Source: Canna indica (Eukaryota > Streptophyta > Magnoliopsida > Zingiberales > Cannaceae). From it: a stretch of 64,000 nucleotides of DNA. Shown here piece by piece: positions 58,901 to 64,000 of the stretch. The DNA lies in NCBI GenBank assembly GCA_034359265.1, contig CP136890.1:100093501-100157500 (forward strand), in the 5' to 3' direction. Under the pieces are notes generated by a model. The model did no database searches and had not been told where the DNA came from. It worked only from the letters and a program-made list of their open reading frames with translations. Both the position numbers and the translations under genes were made by a program. Every line of letters begins with the position of its first letter. Positions within the stretch are counted from its first letter, which is position 1.

Positions 58901-59987
58901 TCTCTATGGTTTGAGACAAGCTCCAAGAGCTTGGTATCAAAAAATAGACCACTACTTTGTAGATCAAGGCTTCAGGAGGAGTATGAATGATCACACTCTG
59001 TACACTTTGAGAAGTGAAGAAGAGGTGTTGATTGCCTGCTTATATGTTGATGATTTGCTCATAACAGGGAGCAGTTTTAGTGTTGTTCAAAGCTTTAAAG
59101 TCAATATGTTTAATCAGTTTGAGATGACTGATTTAGGCGAAGTTAAATACTTCCTTGGGTTTGAAATCGGAAAGCTAGATGAAGGTTTCTACATGTGCCA
59201 AAGAAAATATATCAAAGACATGCTAGAAAGATTCAACATGACAAACTGCAATCCTGTGAAAACTCCCATGGCTGCAAATTCAAAACTGATTTGTAATGAA
59301 GCTGAACAAAAGGCAGACCGAGAGAGTTATCAACAAATCATAGGCAGCTTAATGTATTTGACAAATACTCGACCTGATTTGATGTTTGCAGTGGGAGTAT
59401 TGTCAAGACACATGAAGGAACCACTCACCTCTCATATGATAGCTGCAAAAAGAGTGTTGAGATATGTTAAAGGCACAGCTGATCTTGGTATGATGTATAA
59501 ATCCAGCTGTAATGAACTCCTGTCAGTGTATGCAGATGCTGACTGGGCCGGATGTTCAGAGGACAGGAGGAGTACCACAGGCTATGTACTGCTGCTTGGT
59601 TCTACAGCAGTCTGCTGGTGTTCAAGGAAACAAGACACAGTGGCTTTGTCGACTGCTGAAGCAGAGTATATGGCAGTCTCAGCAGCAGCATGTCACACAG
59701 TGTGGTTAAGAAGAATTCTTGGAGAACTGGAGAGACCTCAGACTGAAGCAACAATTCTATGGTGTGATAATTCTTCGGCCATTGCTATGTCTAAAAATCC
59801 AGTTCAACAGTCCAGATCAAGACATATAGATACCAAACATCATTTTGTAAGGGAATTGGTTGGTGCCGGCACAATTGAGATAAAACATTGCAACTCTTCA
59901 AACCAGCTTGCAGACATCTTTACCAAGGCTTTACCCACTGAAACCTTTGAAAAACTCAGAGAACAGATTGGAATTCTAAAGATATAA
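55965..59987 (+). CDS. Copia gag-pol polyprotein (intact, 1340 aa)
   Basis: Domains in order for a Ty1/copia polyprotein: gag capsid region (UBN2/DUF4219-like, residues about 10-230), CCHC zinc knuckle CYYCKRYGHIERFCK (near 268), aspartic protease with DSG (near 320), integrase zinc region HHCC (about 445-500), integrase core with D (in HSDVCGP), D (in RTDRGGEY) and E (in GVAERKNR), reverse transcriptase (about 875-1080) with YVDD, and RNase H (about 1185-1310) ending near DIFTKALPTE. The integrase-before-RT order is diagnostic of copia. A single frame without stops and all catalytic residues suggest a coding-competent copy. ATG at 55965 is the first in the frame after the primer site. Confidence 0.98.
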   Translation: MANAGQVNPSVPHFDGVEYEDWSLMMQTFFISQDLWEIVSNGFLEENHNVGALREIRKKDAKALSFIQQALDRKVFKRISGARSAKAAWVLLMNAYQGTTKVKKVKMQTMRRRFEDCFMKDEEDVSQYVARVLDLVNQMVQYGEDMPERRIVEKILRSLSDKYDHISAAIEEGNDTEEMTTDELLGSLLSHEDRLKRHEERREERALKSRAMEIKGKGRWSKGEGYSAKNREKKYSGASEESGEDSDTRSQVSSSSTKSKHKSFKKVQCYYCKRYGHIERFCKIKAKHMSNLAREFEEEEEAEVVLMASINSKLGEWYIDSGCSNHMSAELNLFTGLDRTHQAEVKFGDGSVKMARGKGHLRLNQRDDKLIRNVLYVPELDSNLLSVGQLMKEGFSLVFEGENCTVYIDKARNCELIRVPVARNNLFSFNPHSTGHALKAKVSDVSWLWHSRLGHINIDYVKKMSSKNMVHGLPEVRGDLEQICDGCVLGKMHRLPFPAKALARSTRPLQIVHSDVCGPMQEMSVSGYKYFILFIDDFSRFVWIRFLKQKSDVFNQFKDFKNKIEVELGTKIGILRTDRGGEYLSNKFNDFCNDLGVRRQLTASYSPQQNGVAERKNRALTEMIRSMLKAKCMPKNLWAEAATTGVYLMNRTYSSALKDRTPFEALYQKKPWVEHLKVFGSIAYAHIPHQLRKKLDDKSVKCVFLGYSSESKAYRLLNPKTMQIVVSRDVVVDEHQSWDWDDSQVSEKPESNQPLDTTQVESAQSENEISVKSEADSLQENATDGNKPARAQASTRDTDIIETVEDDSPPKKYRSLTEIYDMTQQCNSAQVAEPLSYNEAKRNKHWVEAMDEEMNSIEEHNSWELVELPAGKKPVSLKWIYKVKYQSDGTLQKYKARLVARGFMQVEGVDFQEIFAPVARVETIRVLLALAAFRDWKVFQLDVKSAFLNGELTEEVYVSQPEGYIMQGSETKVYRLKKALYGLRQAPRAWYQKIDHYFVDQGFRRSMNDHTLYTLRSEEEVLIACLYVDDLLITGSSFSVVQSFKVNMFNQFEMTDLGEVKYFLGFEIGKLDEGFYMCQRKYIKDMLERFNMTNCNPVKTPMAANSKLICNEAEQKADRESYQQIIGSLMYLTNTRPDLMFAVGVLSRHMKEPLTSHMIAAKRVLRYVKGTADLGMMYKSSCNELLSVYADADWAGCSEDRRSTTGYVLLLGSTAVCWCSRKQDTVALSTAEAEYMAVSAAACHTVWLRRILGELERPQTEATILWCDNSSAIAMSKNPVQQSRSRHIDTKHHFVRELVGAGTIEIKHCNSSNQLADIFTKALPTETFEKLREQIGILKI

Positions 59988-59990
59988 TTT

Positions 59991-59999
59991 GAGGAGGAG
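59991..59999 (+). promoter_or_regulatory. Copia polypurine tract
   Basis: Purine run GAGGAGGAG immediately before the 3' LTR, the plus-strand primer site in LTR elements. Confidence 0.85.
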
Positions 60000-60351
60000 T
60001 GTTGAAGTCAAATTATAGTCAAGGTTTTAATCTCTGGTCTGATGCATACTTGAAATAATTAGCTGTTTAGTTGAGTTGTTTTCTTACATGAGTTAGTGTT
60101 TGCCTTTTGATGGTTGAGTCAAATAACTTTAGTGCTAACTTGAGTTAGCTTACGGTAGTCAGGAATACTATATAAGCCCTAGATGTTGGTTTCAGTTTAA
60201 AAAATGCTCTGTTCCATTATTTCTTTCTCTTCAAAGTTCTGCATATAGTTCAATCCGTTTTTGAGTTCTGTAATCTTCTCTTCAAATCAATGAAGTAAAG
60301 CTTCCATTTCATTGTCATTCGATACATCTGTGCTTTGATCAGTTTTTAACA
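60000..60351 (+). repeat. Copia 3' LTR
   Basis: 352 bp, identical to the 5' LTR except one base. Confidence 0.97.
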
Positions 60352-60356
60352 TGAAC

Positions 60357-61292
60357 TGGACTAGACAGGACAAGGATTTGTTCCATGCTCGTCTCGCACA
60401 GCACTACACCAAAAAATTAGTAATGTCCTATGTTTGTTTTCTATCTTCAGAGCACAACACAAGACATAGTGACCAAAATATCCTTTATGTTGTCTCTTGT
60501 TCGTCTCGTTGTAAAAAGAGCATTCGAAACAACATTTACATACTATGAGAAGTGACAAATTAATGAATCTAGGGGTGATATGTGAAATCAACCCTTGTAC
60601 TCAACTTTTATCATGATTTCAATATTCATCAAATTCAACATATAAAGGAATTTGACTATCTCATTAGCCAATCATATTAATAAATTTAGTTATTTATCGA
60701 ACAACAAAGACATGCAAGCTATTGTTCATCCTGTGAAACAATAGATAACCCGTGCAGCAATTTCAATCAATTTAGGCATCATCAACCAATATCATAAACT
60801 TTATATGTGAGCAAAAGAATAATGCATGTGGAGGTGAAACATTGTATATCTGTGTGAATTCTCAAATCCTTCAATATGAACTCTGAATTAATTGCAAAAT
60901 TTGCAAGTAACCTGATTAAATATATCTCTTACCAAGCACAACTAAAGGAGCACTCTGACCCAGAAAAGGCAAAAGGTATTTGAAATTTTGAAATATTTAT
61001 TAGCCAAATAATTTTTATTGGAAATGCCAATAAAACATGAAAGTTAATTAGTCGTCTCTGCAGCATTAACAGTTACAGGAAGAACTGCTGAAATTTAGAA
61101 AAGACATCTTTATAGACAAATTGAAGTATATGATGTTGTTCTGACCAAGTAAATATTGCATCCACAATATTACACTATCATAAAACAACATAAGCATGAT
61201 AACAGCACAAAAAAATGCAAAGGAGGAAGAATGAATGAGAAATACAAAGTTGATGAGTAAAAGAACATTTGCTCCAACTTACCATGCAGGTA
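60357..61292. other. Intergenic / 3' flank of the NPSN relic
   Basis: No gene recognised. Sequence directly right of the copia element continues the left flank (GTTCGTTTCG- and GTTCGTCTCG-like words on both sides). Confidence 0.4.
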
Positions 61293-61836
61293 TCAAAGAA
61301 GTTTCCGCTTAGCAAGAGGAGCAAGTCCAGGAATGTCATGAATGTCTTTGGTATTTGGATGCACAAGCTGGAAAGTTAGAAAACAAATTTGTTAGAAACC
61401 TATTGAGAGATCAACCAACAAACCAGTTATGAATAGCCTTCGAGATTGCCTGTTCACTATTATGAAACAATTACAACTTGCACTGATAGGATCAAACTAG
61501 AGAGTAAAAGATGCTTGAAAGAAAAATTAGATATGGCAATTCAGTTTATGAGAAAATTACCTGTCTGCCAATTTCTTTCACCAGTTGAGATGCTTTCTTC
61601 ATTGAAAAGTGTATCGAGTCCAGCTCATTCACAACTCTAAGCATTTGCTCAGTCTACAATGATTACAAAGTATCAAACAATTACAATGTATTTTCATGTA
61701 GACTCCAAAAGAATAACTAGTTTCTTTTTACTAGTAACTAGAATGAAAGAAGAGGATACTGATATTATGAATAGCACACCTGTGCTTCCAGAACAGTTGA
61801 TGTCTCTGCTCCAACATTGATGGTTTCTTCAACAAC
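61293..61836 (-). pseudogene. Novel plant SNARE (NPSN) relic: SNARE motif kept, N-terminus and membrane anchor missing
   Basis: Three clear exons on the minus strand: 61836-61780 (VVEETINVGAETSTVLEAQ), 61653-61561 (TEQMLRVVNELDSIHFSMKK and ASQLVKEIGRQ) and 61367-61293 (LVHPNTKDIHDIPGLAPLAK, RKLL, stop). All have GT-AG borders and compatible phases. They match the C-terminal part of NPSN-type Qb-SNAREs, which act in membrane fusion at the cell plate and plasma membrane. In that family, after GRQ comes about 25 residues with a Cys and a hydrophobic anchor before the NP.NKDI tail. No exon for it exists in the 193-bp gap 61368-61560. N-terminal exons were also not found in 61837-62350. Probably a truncated gene, though an unusual spliced soluble form is possible. 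Confidence 0.82.
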
Positions 61837-62344
61837 CTATATATTCAGAGTAACATGGATGGATACATGTCACAACAGCAGAACTAATGATAGGAAAAAT
61901 TAGCATGGATAATAAGGAATATATCCATTGTCAGGCTACAATATCTCGTTAGAAAGAAAACCAAGGAGTTCCAATGATGGCAAGGAAATTTATAAAGAAA
62001 AATATTCTCATTAAAGAATCTTTCCAAAAAGCATAAAGTAGAATCGTCACACGGTTAACATATTTACCTAGTGAATCAAGCTGAAGACTAAAACAAGAAG
62101 CATAGTTGACCTTAATCAACAAATGAGAGATATAAGATTTTAAGCTTCTATTAAATGTATCATTTATACAGCGAAAATTTATATATCTTCCATTTTATCT
62201 CCAAAATTAAAGATATGCATAACAATGCCTACGAAATCATTATCACAGTGAAAATAAAAAAAAATCCATATTCAGCACAATGAAAAGATAATTTAGAAAA
62301 TATAGATCTTAGAAAAAGTAAGTGGCAACAAAGAAGAAAAGTCG
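61837..62344. other. AT-rich stretch where NPSN 5' exons would be expected
   Basis: I looked for the NPSN N-terminal and central coiled-coil exons here on the minus strand and saw none. Likely intron-like or intergenic remnant. Confidence 0.4.
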
Positions 62345-62690
62345 AGGGACAAAAGAAGATTGAGGTTCACGGGGGGTGTGGCTCAAGAAAGGAAGTTCAA
62401 GAACCATAGTCGCGCCTCCTGCCGTAACCGGATTGGAGAAGGCGCGAACGAGCTCGAGCTCGGCGGCCAGGCGAAGCCTTGGTCGCAGGTTCCCGCGCGT
62501 CCTGCCGCGACCGGAAGGCGAGGCGAGAGAGAGATGAAAGTGTACCTCCGACGGCGACGAGATCTGGCGAGGGCGATGAGTTGGCACACGGAGGACGGAG
62601 GAGAAGAGGAGAAAAAAGGGACGGCGAAGCGCGAAGGGTTTTGTCCGATGTCAAGTTGTGCCGCGCCCGGAAGCCAAAAGAATTAGAATA
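62345..62690 (-). promoter_or_regulatory. GC-rich probable 5' UTR / promoter region on the minus strand
   Basis: A 346-bp GC-rich block between AT-rich flanks. On the minus strand it looks like a plant 5' leader (CTCCTCTTCTCC-rich), with a possible donor GGAG|GTACAC at about 62548. Overlapping ORFs in four frames have no family resemblance. It may be the original leader of the NPSN gene whose early exons are gone. Confidence 0.4.
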
Positions 62691-64000
62691 ATATATTCCC
62701 TCTGTAATAAAAAGAAAAAGGAAAGAAAGTAATTGAAAGAGTCATTTTTCAAAAACATCCTTTTTCAATAAAAATTAATAAATTGGCTTTTCTTAAATAT
62801 ATTATGATATATTATTACAACTTAAAGCGGGGCTTAAATAGCAATTTCTTACTTTGTAATCATACTTTTATCTTCTAATATAAACTTTTTTAACATATAA
62901 ATTTTAAAACATTATAAAATATAAATACTATATTATTATATTATTATTTTTTAATCACACGTACTCGACAAAAATTTAGAATAGTTAGAATTCAAATATC
63001 GACACGTGGACACCTATCTAATGCTTATTCTTGTAGTGAAATTATGGTACCTAATCTTCGTCAAAAATTTGAAATTAGTACCTTTTATTCTTTTTACATT
63101 CATACTTGAACTTAAAAAAATGTTTTAAAATTATATTTCTATAGTTTGAAATATGAAACGTTAATGTTTATATTGGATAAAATATACCAAAAAATGTTTT
63201 AAATTTATATTTCTATAGTTTGAAATATGAAATGTTAATGTTTATATTCGATAAAATATACATGGAACAATGTATCACATCCCTATGTGTTAAAGAACTA
63301 AAGTATATTTAATCTATAAAATAACATAGTATTTAAAATATTTTGTTGCGATATGTATTTTTGCATGTTTTATTCAACGTGGATGTTGATGTGTCCACGA
63401 TGTTAATATTTATGTATTTTTTAGAATTTGTAGTTGTTCATTTGTTTTACTTAAGATACGATAACAAAAAAGATAATATTAAATATAATTTTTTATCCAA
63501 TATACATGAAATATAACATCATTATTTTATCATTCAAGTTTTATTTTATTTAAATTCATACACTAATAATAAGATATTAAATTTCATCCCTTAATATATT
63601 TTATCTCATGAAATAAATGTCTTAGTCAACAAAAACTCTATTTCCAATGATCATGTGTTTGGTCCCAATGCAATGCAAAGAACGAAGAAGGGCAAAAGAG
63701 ATCGGGCCAAACACGATCCTTTTCGGGTCGGGTCTATGCCACTCATGGGCGGACCCGGCTCGTTGACACCTCCATGTCTGACTTTAGTCATGTGAAAGGT
63801 GGTGTTTCGTTGGATGAAATAAATTGCAACTTATTGATAAAAAATATGTGAGTTATAAGGAATACATAAGAAATACTATTCCTCGTGGATGAGGAATATT
63901 ATTCCATACCTCAACCCACGAATATTATTCCTCATAGACATTTTCCAATATTATCATTCGATATTTATAATATTACATGAGAATATAAAAATTAAATTAA
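62691..64000. other. AT-rich intergenic to the window end, no gene seen
   Basis: Contains a tandem duplication (63117-63261, listed separately) and no recognised gene. Confidence 0.45.
63117..63261. repeat. Two-copy tandem repeat of about 72 bp
   Basis: Two adjacent copies share AAAAATGTTTTAAA, TATATTTCTATAGTTTGAAA and TTAATGTTTATATT, differing at a few bases. Confidence 0.92.

Larger units (their letters stand above)
55584..60351 (+). mobile_element. Complete Ty1/copia LTR retrotransposon, very young
   Basis: LTRs at 55584-55935 and 60000-60351, each 352 bp, both TG...CA, differ at one position (A in the 5' copy, G in the 3' copy, in the TTCT-CATATAG context). TSD TGAAC flanks it at 55579-55583 and 60352-60356. 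A primer-binding site complementary to initiator Met-tRNA (TGGTATCAGAGC, about 55939-55950) follows the 5' LTR, and a purine tract (GAGGAGGAG) precedes the 3' LTR. One intact 1340-codon gag-pol fills the interior. Everything needed for an autonomous copia cycle appears present. Confidence 0.98.

Noticed and set aside
62309..62691. Overlapping ORFs of 60-108 codons in several frames
   Set aside because: GC-rich sequence has few stops; none resembles a protein family, and the block looks like a 5' leader.
1..64000. CRISPR arrays, operons, riboswitches, prophage
   Set aside because: No regularly spaced repeat-spacer structure or bacterial gene organisation; the introns and transposon types are those of a plant nuclear genome.

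Overview
This is a stretch of nuclear DNA from a flowering plant, most likely a monocot. Genes are short, split by introns with plant-type splice sites, and often start in GC-rich first exons. The intergenic DNA is AT-rich and crowded with plant transposons: Tourist-like, Stowaway and hAT MITEs, a CACTA element, a Pack-MULE, L1-type LINEs, tRNA-derived SINEs and a Ty1/copia LTR element. The species cannot be named from the sequence. There is no operon, phage, CRISPR or bacterial signal.

Host genes supported by spliced reading: the 3' end of an unidentified gene (+, 3-143); a CYSTM stress-tolerance-type small protein (-, 3421-4928); an AT-hook (AHL/PPC) gene relic split by a CACTA transposon (+, 8464-8566 and 15718-16105); a DUF4228/PADRE protein (-, 22383-23287); a SOB FIVE-LIKE (SOFL) protein (+, 30058-30830); a CPRD49-like SGNH/GDSL esterase (-, 37068-42080); a circularly permuted MTG1/DAR-type organellar GTPase (-, 48867-54388); and a truncated novel plant SNARE (NPSN) relic lacking its membrane-anchor exon (-, 61293-61836). 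These genes have unrelated jobs and show no pathway linkage.

The transposons can be read at base level because many keep target-site duplications (TSDs). The CACTA element (8567-15717, TSD GTG) carries a three-times-broken TNPD-type transposase and a broken second transposase gene. A 1.4 kb Pack-MULE (17177-18584, perfect 9-bp TSD) carries a captured fragment of a TIM17 mitochondrial import gene. Two Tourist-like MITEs abut at one shared TTA (20191-21269), followed by a Stowaway MITE (21491-21762). A 5'-truncated LINE (33121-36444, perfect 13-bp TSD) is itself interrupted by an 815-bp MITE. Two SINE copies with TSDs lie at 1799-1902 and 50222-50332, the second inside a GTPase intron together with a hAT MITE (51170-51568). 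A complete, very young Ty1/copia element (55584-60351) has LTRs differing at a single base.

The strongest findings are the CACTA insertion into the AHL PPC domain, the TIM17-carrying Pack-MULE, the NPSN relic that skips its transmembrane segment, the 19-bp duplication that frameshifts the CACTA transposase, a ~235-bp hairpin just upstream of that transposase, and the near-identical-LTR copia element.
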